Assembly: GCF_023130475.1 (NCBI RefSeq)
Contig: NZ_JAKHEX010000008.1
Coordinates: 36,027-100,026, forward strand
Reading direction: 5' to 3'
DNA length: 64,000 nucleotides
Origin: Aciditerrimonas ferrireducens
Lineage (GTDB): Bacteria; Actinomycetota; Acidimicrobiia; Acidimicrobiales; UBA8190
In this document: in pieces, positions 29,466-38,626 of the stretch
How the letters are laid out: each line of letters opens with the position of its first letter
Position numbering within the stretch: position 1 is the stretch's first letter
The notes under the pieces: generated by a model
Told to the model about the DNA's origin: nothing
Seen by the model: only the letters and a program-made list of their open reading frames with translations
The model's database searches: none
Translations under genes and position numbers: made by a program

Positions 29466-29479
29466 TACCCCTAGGGGTA
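29466..29479. promoter_or_regulatory. CsoR/CstR-type operator
   Basis: TACCCCTAGGGGTA is a perfect 14-nt palindrome. This matches the form of CsoR-family operators, of which the persulfide-sensing CstR controls rhodanese and persulfide dioxygenase genes in staphylococci. It lies just before the rhodanese gene. No csoR-family gene is in the window. Confidence 0.65.
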
Positions 29480-29539
29480 CGTGGACGCGCCGATGTCGGC
29501 CCCCGGCCCGTCGTCGCAGGTCGTCGCCGTGGGCGGTTC

Positions 29540-29554
29540 GGGACCTTCGACCCT
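29540..29554 (+). promoter_or_regulatory. DosR/DevR-like box 1 (toward sqr)
   Basis: GGGACCTTCGACCCT, 110 nt before the sqr ATG. The GGGNC-N4-GNCCC core equals the DosR half-site pattern. One of six in this region, all read in the gene direction. Confidence 0.6.
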
Positions 29555-29583
29555 TCTCACCACTCGACCCGCTCCGGAGCATG

Positions 29584-29611
29584 GACCATGGGTGGGAAGC
29601 CACCCATGGTC
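29584..29611 (+). promoter_or_regulatory. 12-bp perfect hairpin in the sqr leader
   Basis: GACCATGGGTGG and CCACCCATGGTC flank a GAAG tetraloop, 53 nt before the sqr ATG and 29 nt after box 1. On RNA it would be a very stable stem with a GNRA-type loop. It may stabilise or terminate the leader. Confidence 0.55.
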
Positions 29612-29664
29612 ACATTGCTCGGCTCCATGGCGGGGCTCGACAGGCGGAGCAGAGGGAGGCGAAC

Positions 29665-30881
29665 ATGGCAACGGTCGTGGTCCTCGGTGGCAACTTCGCA
29701 GGTTGTACGAGTGCCCTGGAGGCCAGACGGCACCTTCGCAAGCTCGATCCCGGCGGATCTCACGAGATCATCGTCGTCAGTCGCAGCCAGGACTTCCTGT
29801 TCGTGCCGTCGCTGACCTGGGTGCCCTTCCGAGAGCGGGAGATCGCCGACATCTCCTTCCCCGTCGGGCCGGTGCTCGAGGCACACGGGGTGCAGTTCGT
29901 CCACGACACGGCCGAGCGGGTCGACCTGGACGAACAGGTCGTGACGACCGCTGCAGGTCGGCACCTCCCCTACGACTTCCTGGTCGTGGCCACCGGGCCC
30001 AAGCTCGACTGGTCCATCCCCGGCTTGGGCCCGAGCGGCTTCACGAGCTGCATCTGCACCCCGCCCGATGCCCTGGCGGCCCGGGAGGCGTTCGAGCGGC
30101 TCGTCGACGAGCCGGGACCGGTGGTCGTGGGAGCCACTCAGCGGGCCGGTTGCATCGGAGCGGCCTACGAGTTCCTCCTCAACCTTGAGTTCCAGCTCCG
30201 CCAGCACGGGGTTCGGGACCGTGTCGAGCTGACCTGGGTCACACCGGAGCCCTTCCTCGGCCACTTCGGGATCGGTGGGCTGCCCCACGCCCAGAGCCTC
30301 ATGGAACGCTTCTTCGAGCACCTCGGGATCCGCTGGCGAACGGACACCACCATCGACCACGCCGAGGAGGGCACCTTGGTGCTCGGCGACGGCAGCCACC
30401 TCGAGTTCGCGTTCGCCATGATCGTGCCACCCTTCGTCGGCCAGGACGTCGTCGCCGCCTCGCCCGGGCTCGGCAACGACCACGCGCTGGTCCCGGTCCG
30501 CGACACCTACCAACACCGCGCGCACCCCAACGTCTTCGGCGCCGGGGTGGCCATCGACGTCCCCTCCCCGTTCAGCACCCCGGTCGCCGTGGGCGTCCCC
30601 AAGACCGGTTACCCGGCTGATGTCGAAGGGAAGGTGGTCGGCGAGAACATCGCCCGGCTCGTTGCTTCGCGAGTGGACCTCCGGAGCGTCCCTTCAGCCA
30701 GATCCCCGGCCTCTGCGTCCTCGACGCCGGCCACAAGGAGGTCGTGATCGTCGCCAACCACCTCTTCCCGCCACGGGACCACGCCATGATGATCCCGAAC
30801 CCCCTCTACGACGAAGGCAAGCGGCTCTTCGAGCACTACTACCTCTGGAAGGCCCGACACGGCTACTCCTGGCTGCCCTGA
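29665..30881 (+). pseudogene. sqr: Sulfide:quinone oxidoreductase-type flavoprotein, frameshifted near C-terminus
   Basis: A flavoprotein of the SQR family, which oxidises sulfide and reduces quinone at the membrane. The FAD motif is VVVLGGNFAGCTSALEA; Cys residues lie in SCICTPPDAL, in ATQRAGCIGAAYEF and in the C-terminal segment. The ATG at 29665 follows AGGGAGG. The first frame is interrupted near 30670; the rest, IPGLCVLDAGHKEVVIVANH through FEHYYLWKARHGYSWLP, continues in another frame to TGA at 30879. A one-base change would restore a protein of about 405 residues, of normal SQR size. Preceded by a DosR-like box and a hairpin. Error or recent inactivation cannot be told apart. Confidence 0.82.
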
Positions 30882-30913
30882 GCGCAGCCGGGCCGTGGCC
30901 GATGGCCGGATCG

Positions 30914-32356
30914 TCACCCCTCGGTGCGGCGCTCCTGCGGGGGCTCGGCCTGGGACGAACCGTCGGTGGGAGGGCGGCCCGGTGCCGAGCCGCCCTCCGG
31001 CACCGCCTCGCCGCTGGTACCGGGCTTGACGGGGACCAGCGGGGCGTCGCGGTAGGGGGCGGGGGGCCGTTGGGGTGCCAGCCAGCGCTGCACGGGGGTG
31101 TCCGCCCAGAAGTCCTGCCACTGGTCGACGAAGTGGAAGACCCTCCGCAGGACCCGGCTCTGGGGGTACCGGGCCAGGAGGGGATGGACTCGGGTGGGGG
31201 CGCCCTCGGCCCACAGGGCCATGCGCAGGGCCAGGACCGAAGGGCCTTCGCTGTGCCAGGGCCAGGCCACGTCCGCCAGCGGGGAGGTGAGCGTCCGGTA
31301 CTCCTCGGGCCCGAGGCGGGACAGCACCGCCCCGACGTCATCGCCTTCGGTCGCCTCGTGGACCTCGAAGCTCGCGGCCAGTTGGGCCACCAGATCCTCC
31401 AGCTCGCTGCGGACCGCGTCGTCGGGTGTCTTCGAGCTGCCGAGCAGCCGCTCGACCCGTGCCAAGAGCTCGGCCCGGGCGTCGCAGCCCTGGCGGAGCT
31501 CCGCGGCGGCCCGCTCGGCCCCGGGAAGGGAGGTCAGCAGCGGGCAGAGCACCCCGGCGAGCACCGAGTCGTGCACGGTGATGGCCGCCGCCATGCGACG
31601 GGCCGCGTCGACCAGGCCGGCAACCGCCCGGTCGTAGCCGGCCAGCAGGTCCCGCACCGTCGGCTGGTCGCTGCCGGCGGCGGCCCGCAAGGTCTCGCTC
31701 TGCAGTCCCCGGGGGGTGGGGCGCTGGCGCCAGGGGTCGAACCAGCCGTGGTGGGCGTCGACCCAGTCCGCGACCTGGTCCCGGAGCCGCCGGAGCCTGC
31801 CGAACGCCCCGGATCCGGCCCCTGGGTGGGCCCGGGTCGGGGCCCGGCGCGCCTCGATGGCCATCTTCGCCGCCAGGACCGCGGGGTCCACGCTCGCCCC
31901 GGCCCGCTCCAGGAGGTCACCGACCTCTCGGGTCTCCTCCTCGACGTGCCGGGCCACGCTCTCCTCGAGAGCCTCCACCAGCGTCTCGATCTCCTGGCCG
32001 GACGCGGCGTAGACGTTGCGAGGCGCCACCCCGCGCACCAGGTGGTCGAAGCGGCCGAGCAGCTCCCCTCGCGCCGCCACCCCTTCCCGCAGCCGGGCTG
32101 CCAGGGCAGCGCCGTCGGGCAGCTCCTCGAGCAGGGGGCAAAGGGCGTGGGCCACGATGGCGTCGTGGACCGCGAGGACCCGCTGGGCCTGGAGCAGGGC
32201 CCGGACCCGCTCTTCCCCGCTCGTGGCCCCGTCGACCGCCGCCAGGGCCTCGTCCACCTCCCGGTCGTAGGCGGCGAGCACCTCCCGCAGCGATATCGAT
32301 CCGGGACCCGTCCCGGCGTCGGTGTCGCTGCCCGGGACCTGCGCTGGCACGCTCAT
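30914..32356 (-). CDS. Double hemerythrin-like protein
   Basis: The 480-residue protein contains two related helical units: VREVLAAYDREVDEAL-type start, VLAVHDAIVAHALCPLLEEL and SVARHVEEETREVGDLLERA in the first; VRDLLAGYDRAVAGLVDAAR, ITVHDSVLAGVLCPLLTSL and VHEATEGDDVGAVLSRL in the second. His and acidic residues fit the HHE cation-binding hemerythrin fold, which binds a diiron centre and oxygen, NO or similar. ATG at 32356 follows GGAGG; the frame open far upstream is an artefact crossing cydC. It is the last gene of the cyd operon, so it probably acts in oxygen handling or iron-sulfur repair under low oxygen. Confidence 0.72.
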   Translation of the reverse strand: MSVPAQVPGSDTDAGTGPGSISLREVLAAYDREVDEALAAVDGATSGEERVRALLQAQRVLAVHDAIVAHALCPLLEELPDGAALAARLREGVAARGELLGRFDHLVRGVAPRNVYAASGQEIETLVEALEESVARHVEEETREVGDLLERAGASVDPAVLAAKMAIEARRAPTRAHPGAGSGAFGRLRRLRDQVADWVDAHHGWFDPWRQRPTPRGLQSETLRAAAGSDQPTVRDLLAGYDRAVAGLVDAARRMAAAITVHDSVLAGVLCPLLTSLPGAERAAAELRQGCDARAELLARVERLLGSSKTPDDAVRSELEDLVAQLAASFEVHEATEGDDVGAVLSRLGPEEYRTLTSPLADVAWPWHSEGPSVLALRMALWAEGAPTRVHPLLARYPQSRVLRRVFHFVDQWQDFWADTPVQRWLAPQRPPAPYRDAPLVPVKPGTSGEAVPEGGSAPGRPPTDGSSQAEPPQERRTEG

Positions 32357-32397
32357 CTCGCCACCTCCTCGCTCGTGGCCCTGGTGGCACTCCCACG

Positions 32398-34110
32398 CTA
32401 CTGGGGACCGGCCCAGAGGGCGCCGGCCAACCGCTGCACCTCGGGGGCCGGACTGCACCGGCCGTCCTCCAAGGCGATCACCTCGTCGAAGGCGTCCAGC
32501 CCGGCCAGCTGGTGGGTGATCCAGACGAGACTGGCGCCTCGGGTGGCTTCGAGCACCGTGGCCCGCACGACGTCCTCGGTCCGGTCGTCGAGGTGGGCCG
32601 TGGGCTCGTCGAGGACCACGAGGGGACGGCGGGCGAGCAGCGCCCGGGCGATCCCGAGGCGCTGGCGCTCCCCGCCCGAGACCCTGACCCCCCGTTCGCC
32701 GAGCTCGCTCGCGAGCCCCGCGGGCAACCGCTCGAACCAGGGGCCGAGCCCGAGGGACACGAGGACCGCCAGGAGTTCCTCGTCGCTGGCCTCGGGACGG
32801 GCCAGCCGAAGGTTGGCGGCCAGGGAACCCCGGAAGACGTGGGGGTCCTGGGGGGCGTAGGCCACCCGTTGGCGGACCGCCTCGGGGTCGAGCCGAGCCG
32901 CGTCGATCCCCCCGACCACGAGCCGGCCCGCCTCGGGTTCGACGAAGCGCAGCAGCACGAGTGCGAGGGTGCTCTTGCCGGCCCCGCTCGGGCCGACCAC
33001 CGCCAGCCGCCGACCAGGGGGCAGGGCGAGGCTGACCTCCTGGAGGGCGGGGCTGCGCCGACCCGGGTAGCGGACAGTCACGGCGTCGAGCTCGACGCTC
33101 AGGGGCCCCGGGGGGAGGGGCACCGGCTCGGCGGGCGGGTGCACCGGGGGCTCGAGGTCGGCCAGGGCCCGCAGGCGAGCCGCCGAGCCCGCTTCGGCCC
33201 CGGCCCTCGCCAGGGCGTCGGGCAGGGGAGCCAGGGCGTCGAAGGCCGCCAGGGTCGTGAAGGCGAGCACCGCGAGGCCCACACCGCTCAGTCCCGCCCC
33301 GCCGTCGGGGCTCCGCACCGCCCCAAGACCCAGGGCGAGGACCCCGGCGAGGGTGCCCCCGGCAGCGAACGCCCAGCCGGCGAACCCCCCGCCCCGCACC
33401 AGGGCCTGGCGCCGCAGGGCCTGGGCGCTCCTCGCCTCGGTGTCGTTCAGGGAGCGGGCCACTTGGGCAGCCGCCCCGAAGGCCAGCAGGTCCGGGGCGC
33501 CGGCCAGGGTCTCGACCACCCGGGCCGTCACCTCGGCCCGTGCCGCCCCGAGCGTCCCCGCGACCCGCCGACCCGCCACCAGTGTCCCGACGCTCACCAG
33601 GACGCCGCCGAGGAGCAGACCGCCGGCCACCACCGGCGCCGCCGCCGGCAGCACCAGCCCGGCGAGGGCCACGGCCAGGGCGGCGCTCACCACCCCGGTC
33701 ACGCTCGGCACCAGCACCCCGACCAGCAGGTCCAAGACAGCGTCGACGTCCCCGACCACTCGGACCAGCACGTCCCCTTCCCGCACCCCTCCCAGCCCGC
33801 CGGGCACGAGGGGTTCGAGGTGCCGGTAGACCCAGACCCGGAGGCGGGCCAGCACCCGCAGGGCCGCGTCGTGCCCTGCCAGGCGCTCCCCATACCGACC
33901 CAGGCCCCGCGCCAAGGCGAAGAACCGCACCGCGGCGATGGCCACGCTCAGGGTGAGGATCGGGGGGCGCAGCGACGCACGGGTCAACAGCCACGCCGAG
34001 GTGGCCAGCAGACCGAGGGCGCTCACCTGGCCGGCCAACCCCACGCCCACCGCCAGCGCGCCCCGACCGAGCTCCCCCCGCCAGCGGCCCGCCGCGTCGG
34101 CGGCCCTCAT
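32398..34110 (-). CDS. cydC: Heterodimeric ABC exporter CydC, cytochrome bd assembly
   Basis: A 570-residue half-transporter: six membrane helices, Walker [18 protein letters not shown], signature VSGGERQRLGIARALLA, Walker [15 protein letters not shown]. With CydD it exports cysteine/glutathione or handles haem needed to assemble cytochrome bd. The ATG at 34110 overlaps the cydD stop (ATGA). It lies 41 nt before the hemerythrin gene. Confidence 0.9.
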   Translation of the reverse strand: MRAADAAGRWRGELGRGALAVGVGLAGQVSALGLLATSAWLLTRASLRPPILTLSVAIAAVRFFALARGLGRYGERLAGHDAALRVLARLRVWVYRHLEPLVPGGLGGVREGDVLVRVVGDVDAVLDLLVGVLVPSVTGVVSAALAVALAGLVLPAAAPVVAGGLLLGGVLVSVGTLVAGRRVAGTLGAARAEVTARVVETLAGAPDLLAFGAAAQVARSLNDTEARSAQALRRQALVRGGGFAGWAFAAGGTLAGVLALGLGAVRSPDGGAGLSGVGLAVLAFTTLAAFDALAPLPDALARAGAEAGSAARLRALADLEPPVHPPAEPVPLPPGPLSVELDAVTVRYPGRRSPALQEVSLALPPGRRLAVVGPSGAGKSTLALVLLRFVEPEAGRLVVGGIDAARLDPEAVRQRVAYAPQDPHVFRGSLAANLRLARPEASDEELLAVLVSLGLGPWFERLPAGLASELGERGVRVSGGERQRLGIARALLARRPLVVLDEPTAHLDDRTEDVVRATVLEATRGASLVWITHQLAGLDAFDEVIALEDGRCSPAPEVQRLAGALWAGPQ

Positions 34111-35966
34111 CGGACCGTCCTCTCGCCGACGGGAGCCACGACGGTCGTGGCCGACGCGGCACAAGGAGCATCGACCAGCTCGGCCGTGACCGGGGCCGGA
34201 CGGACCTGCCCGTCGGCCACGACCAGAACCCGCCCCACCAGGGTCAGGACCTCGGGACGGTGGGTCGCCACCAGCAGGGCCCGCTCGCCCAACCAGCCGT
34301 CGAGGGCGTCGAGGAGCCTCGCCTCGGTGGCCCGGTCCAGGTGGGCGGTCGGCTCGTCCAGGACCACCAGGCTGGCCGACCCTCGGCAGAGGGCTCGAGC
34401 CAGCGCGACCCGCTGGCGCTCCCCGGCGCTCAGCCGCGCCCCGCCCTCCCCGATCGGCCCGTCCCACCCTCCAAGGGCCACTGCCACCTCGTCGAGCTGG
34501 GCCACGCGGATCGCCGCCGCCACGAGGTCTTCCGGCAGCCCGCCGGGCGGGGCCCCCAGTTCGAGGTTGTCCCGCAGACTGCCGCTGAAGAGCTGGGGTC
34601 GCTGGGGGAGGTAGGCCACCTGGTCCGCCCACCAGCCCGGCGGCGCCTCGGCCTGGGGCACCCCGTGGAGGGAGAGCTCGCCGGCGCTCGGCGGGAGCAG
34701 CCCGACCACTGCCTCGAGCAGACTGGACTTGCCCGCGCCGCTCGGCCCGACGAGCGCCACCCGCTCCCCCGGCCGGAGCGCCAGGGCGACCTCGCGGAGC
34801 ACGGGCGCGTCCCGACCGAGTCGATGGACGGTCAGGCCCCGCGCCACGAGGCCCTCGGTGCGTCGAGCTGCCGGCGCCGCGACCGGCGTCGGCGCGGGGC
34901 CTGCGCCGACCCCGCCAGGGGGCGCCCCGGGCTCGCGGGCGTCGGCGGCGTCCACCACGTCCAGGACCCGCTTCGCCGCCGCCAGGCCCTCGCTCGAGGC
35001 GTGGAAGTCCGCCGAGGCCCGCCGGATCGGCGCGAAGACCTCGGGGGTCAGGACCAAGACCGCGAGCGAGGGGGCCAGCAACGCCCGGCCGTCGAGCAGC
35101 TCGAGCCCCAGGGGAACGGCCACGAGCGCGGTGCCCACCGCGGCCATGGTCTCGAGCACCAGACCAGAGAGGAACGCCTGGCGGAGCACCGAGAGGGTCG
35201 CTCGGCGCAGCTCGTCGCTCACCCGGGCCAGCTCCCCTTCCTGCCGGGCCGCCCGCCCGAAGGCCCGGAGGGTCGCCAGACCCTCGAGTACGTCCAGGAA
35301 GTGCGCCCCGAGGCGCCCCAGGGCGTCGCTGCGCCGCCGCACCCGTGCGGCACTCAACCGCCCCACCAGACCCAAGAAGAGGGGGACGATGGCCAGGACC
35401 ACCACCACGGTCACCATCGAGAGCCAGTTCAGCCAGCCGATCGCCCCGAGCAGCACCAGCGGGGAGGCCACGGCCAGCACCGCGCGGGGCAAGGCGTCGG
35501 CCACGGCCGTGTCGAGGGCGTCCAGGCCCGGGCCGAGCCGCACCGCCAGCTCGCCCCGGCGTTCCTCGGCCAGCCACCCCGGCCCGAGGCGCAGGGCGGC
35601 CAGCAGGCCGTCGCGTCGCAACCCGACCCGGACCCCCTCGGCTGCCCGGGCCCCCCACCAGGGGCCGAGCACCCCGAGCCCTGCCCGCAGCGCCGAGACG
35701 CCGACCAGGGCCACGAGGGCCGGGGCGAGGTGACCCACCGCCTCGGGGCCCCGGAAGGCCTGGGCGACCAGGTCCCCGAGGAGGACGGCCTGGGCGACCA
35801 GGCAGGCGGTCTGGCCCAGCCCAGCAGCCACGGCGACGGCCAGGGGGCCCCGCACCGACGCCACCCGAGCGCGCAGCCGGGGATCACCCCAGCCGGACCG
35901 GTCGGCCCCAGACCCGCGCACCGGTGACACGGGCTCAGTGCCCGAGGACCGACCCCGAGCCGCCAC
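34107..35966 (-). CDS. cydD: Heterodimeric ABC exporter CydD, cytochrome bd assembly
   Basis: The partner half-transporter, 619 residues: membrane domain, Walker [19 protein letters not shown], signature [17 protein letters not shown], Walker [16 protein letters not shown]. Its start is within the last 32 nt of cydB; a later start is also possible since the first 25 residues are Gly/Ser/Arg-rich. Coupled to cydC. Confidence 0.9.
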   Translation of the reverse strand: MAARGRSSGTEPVSPVRGSGADRSGWGDPRLRARVASVRGPLAVAVAAGLGQTACLVAQAVLLGDLVAQAFRGPEAVGHLAPALVALVGVSALRAGLGVLGPWWGARAAEGVRVGLRRDGLLAALRLGPGWLAEERRGELAVRLGPGLDALDTAVADALPRAVLAVASPLVLLGAIGWLNWLSMVTVVVVLAIVPLFLGLVGRLSAARVRRRSDALGRLGAHFLDVLEGLATLRAFGRAARQEGELARVSDELRRATLSVLRQAFLSGLVLETMAAVGTALVAVPLGLELLDGRALLAPSLAVLVLTPEVFAPIRRASADFHASSEGLAAAKRVLDVVDAADAREPGAPPGGVGAGPAPTPVAAPAARRTEGLVARGLTVHRLGRDAPVLREVALALRPGERVALVGPSGAGKSSLLEAVVGLLPPSAGELSLHGVPQAEAPPGWWADQVAYLPQRPQLFSGSLRDNLELGAPPGGLPEDLVAAAIRVAQLDEVAVALGGWDGPIGEGGARLSAGERQRVALARALCRGSASLVVLDEPTAHLDRATEARLLDALDGWLGERALLVATHRPEVLTLVGRVLVVADGQVRPAPVTAELVDAPCAASATTVVAPVGERTVR

Positions 35967-37023
35967 CGCCGGCTCCTCGGGGCGTGGGCGGCGCGGCGAG
36001 GGGTGGGCGCTGGAGCCGCTGGCGGAACACCCAGTAGCTCCAGGCCTGGTAGGCGAGGACGAAGGGGGTGAAGATGGCCGCCACGACGGTCATGACCAGC
36101 AGCGTCTCGTGGGCGGAGGCGGCGTTCCAGATGGTCAGGCTCCGACCCGGGAGGGTCGAGACCATGACCCGCGGGAACAGCAAGGTGAAAACCGCCCCCG
36201 TGGCCGCCAGGATGGCCAGGGCGCTCACCCCGAACCCCAGGCCCTCGCGGCCCGCCACGAGGCTGACGCCGACCAGGACGACCCCGAGCACGCTGAGGGC
36301 CAGGAGGGCCGCGGGGACCGCGCCCGGCAGCGACCCGGGCCGCGGCGTCCCGGCCACCGCCACCCCGACCCAGCCACCCACCCCGGCCAGGAGCAGGGCG
36401 CTCGGGGCGACCAGCCACCGGGCGGCCCGCTTCGCTCGCTGCTGCAGCGCACCGGTGGTCTTGAGCGCCAAGAAGACCGCCCCGTGGAGGCAGAACAGCA
36501 CGAGGCCAGCCAACCCGCCGACGATGGCCACCGGCTGGAGCAGGCCGCCGAAGCCACCCAGGTAGTGGCCCTCGGCCCCGATCCGCAGGCCCCGGACGAG
36601 GTCGACGAAGGCCACCCCCCAGAGGAGCGCGGGGACCAGGCTGCCGAGCGCGTGCGCCGCCCCCCAGGTCCGTCGCCAGCTGGCCGAGGCTCGCTTGGCC
36701 CGGAACTCGAAGGCCACGCCCCGGACGATGAGCCCGACCAGGATGAGGAACAAGGCGAGGTAGAACCCGCTGAACATCGTGGCGTACCACTGGGGGAACG
36801 CTGCGAAGGTCGCGCCGCCGGCCACGATGACCCAGACCTCGTTCGCGTCCCAGAACGGCCCGATGCTGTTCAAGGTAATCCGCCGGTCCACGTCGTCCCG
36901 GGAGAGGAGCGGCGAGAGGATCCCGACACCGAAGTCGAAGCCCTCCAGCACGAAGTACCCGGCCCACAGCACCCCGATGAGGGCGAACCAGACCGTATTG
37001 AGGCTCGCCACCGGCCCGTTCAC
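35935..37023 (-). CDS. cydB: Cytochrome bd quinol oxidase subunit II
   Basis: A 362-residue polytopic subunit. The N-terminal WFALIGVLWAGYFVLEGFDF and SIGPFWDANEVWVIVAGGAT are the hallmark segments of CydB. The final 25 residues are Gly/Pro-rich. GTG start at 37023, 81 nt after the cydA stop. With CydA it forms the high-affinity terminal oxidase for low oxygen. Confidence 0.95.
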   Translation of the reverse strand: MNGPVASLNTVWFALIGVLWAGYFVLEGFDFGVGILSPLLSRDDVDRRITLNSIGPFWDANEVWVIVAGGATFAAFPQWYATMFSGFYLALFLILVGLIVRGVAFEFRAKRASASWRRTWGAAHALGSLVPALLWGVAFVDLVRGLRIGAEGHYLGGFGGLLQPVAIVGGLAGLVLFCLHGAVFLALKTTGALQQRAKRAARWLVAPSALLLAGVGGWVGVAVAGTPRPGSLPGAVPAALLALSVLGVVLVGVSLVAGREGLGFGVSALAILAATGAVFTLLFPRVMVSTLPGRSLTIWNAASAHETLLVMTVVAAIFTPFVLAYQAWSYWVFRQRLQRPPLAAPPTPRGAGGGGSGSVLGH

Positions 37024-37104
37024 CGCACCACCACCTCCTCCTCGTCCACGCTCGCCTCGGTGGGCCCGGTCACCGCCTCGGACACGGCGGTCCTCCTCGA
37101 GGGG

Positions 37105-38511
37105 TCAGTAGACAAGGCCGACGACCTCGTTCGCCGACCCGGGCCCGCCCTCGGTGCCACCCTCTTCGCCCGCCCCCTCGTCGAGGGACTGCCGGGCCGC
37201 TCGGCGCATGAGGACGACGTCCACCACGCCGAGCACGGTGTAGAGCACGGTGAACCCGGCGAAGGTCCCGAGGACCGCCCCGGTGCTCACCGTCGGGGAG
37301 ATGGCCTCGGAGGTCTTCATCAGGCCGTACACGATCCAGGGCTGGCGGCCCATCTCGGTGAACAGCCACCCGCAGGTGTTGGCGAGGAACGGGGCGGCCA
37401 TCATGGCGACCAGCACCCAGAGGGTCCGCCGGCTGTCCTCCAGCCGCCAGCGGGACCGCTTCAAGGAGAGCCACCACGCCCAGGCGACCGCGGCCAGCAT
37501 CAAGAAGCCGAGGCCCACCATGAGTCGGAAGCTCCAGTAGGTCACCCAGATCACCGGCACGTAGCTCCCCGGGCCGTAGCGCTTGGCCTCTTGGCGCTGG
37601 ATCTCGTCGATGCCCTGGACCTTGCCGTCGTAGGAGAGGTCCGCGATGAGGCTCAGCAGGTGGGGGACCCGGATCTGGAAGATCGGCTGGCCCGAGAGGT
37701 TGCCGATGGTGAGCAGCGAGAAGCTCGCTCCGTCCGCGCTGCGGTAGAGCGCTTCGGCGGCTGCCATCTTCATGGGCTGCTGCTCGTCCATCAGGCGGGC
37801 TTGGAGGTCCCCGGTGGTGATGGTGGCGAGCAGGCACACCGCCCCGAAGCCCGCGGCCAGGCGAGCTGCTCGGCCGAAGGCCGGCACGTGGCGGCGCTTC
37901 AGCATCTGCCACGCCGACACCCCGAGCACCACCATGGCCGCGGTCACGAAGGCCGCCAGCACCGTGTGGGAGAACTCGGCCCACAAGGTGGAGTTGGCGA
38001 AGACCGCCCAGATGTCGGTCAGCAGCGCCTTGTGGTCCACGATCCGGTAGCCCACGGGGTGCTGCATCCAGGCGTTGGCTGCCAGGATGAAGAGGGCGGA
38101 GACCGTGCTGCCGAAGGCCACCAGCCAGATGCTCGCCAGGTGGACCCGCTTGGAGAGCCGGCCGCGGCCGAAGACCCACACCCCGAGGAAGGTCGACTCC
38201 AAGAAGAACGCCAGGAGCCCCTCCATGGCCAGGGGCGCCCCGAAGATGTTGCCGACGAAGACCGAGTAGTTCGACCAGTTCATGCCGAACTGGAACTCCT
38301 GGACGATGCCGGTGACCACCCCCATGGCGAAGTTGATGAGGAACAGCCGCCCGAAGAACCGGGCCAGGCGGTCCCACTCCGGGTCGTCGCGCCGGTAGGC
38401 CAGGGTCTGCATCCAGGCCACCAGCACCCCGAGGCCGATGGTGAGGGGGACGAAGAGGAAGTGGTAGACGATGGTGACCCCGAACTGCCAGCGGTCCAAG
38501 AGCTCCCTCAC
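37105..38511 (-). CDS. cydA: Cytochrome bd quinol oxidase subunit I
   Basis: The 468-residue haem-bearing subunit. The haem His lies in TIVYHFLFVPLTIG; GRQPWIVYGLMKTSEAISP near the C-terminus is strongly conserved; FLESTFLGVWVFG and MQHPVGYRI also fit. GTG at 38511 follows GAGGAGGTGG. The frame is open upstream into the lpd-like gene, making a false 953-residue fusion; the internal GTG with its ribosome site is the true start. Confidence 0.95.
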   Translation of the reverse strand: MRELLDRWQFGVTIVYHFLFVPLTIGLGVLVAWMQTLAYRRDDPEWDRLARFFGRLFLINFAMGVVTGIVQEFQFGMNWSNYSVFVGNIFGAPLAMEGLLAFFLESTFLGVWVFGRGRLSKRVHLASIWLVAFGSTVSALFILAANAWMQHPVGYRIVDHKALLTDIWAVFANSTLWAEFSHTVLAAFVTAAMVVLGVSAWQMLKRRHVPAFGRAARLAAGFGAVCLLATITTGDLQARLMDEQQPMKMAAAEALYRSADGASFSLLTIGNLSGQPIFQIRVPHLLSLIADLSYDGKVQGIDEIQRQEAKRYGPGSYVPVIWVTYWSFRLMVGLGFLMLAAVAWAWWLSLKRSRWRLEDSRRTLWVLVAMMAAPFLANTCGWLFTEMGRQPWIVYGLMKTSEAISPTVSTGAVLGTFAGFTVLYTVLGVVDVVLMRRAARQSLDEGAGEEGGTEGGPGSANEVVGLVY

Positions 38512-38626
38512 CGCCACCTCCTCGCTCGTCGCTCCCGTCGTGGAACGGACCTCCCGTGGATCGACCGGACGAGCACGGCCCGAGCCCCCCTGGCCACCGG
38601 CCCGCTGCGGGCCCTTGGAGGCCGGC

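Noticed and set aside
30914..34171. A 1085-residue frame joining the hemerythrin gene to out-of-frame cydC sequence
   Set aside because: The part upstream of 32356 is low-complexity Arg/Gly sequence; the real start has its own ribosome site.
38612..38626. GGGCCCTTGGAGGCC near the lpd end as another DosR-like box
   Set aside because: The spacing and second half-site do not match the GGGNC-N4-GNCCC pattern.
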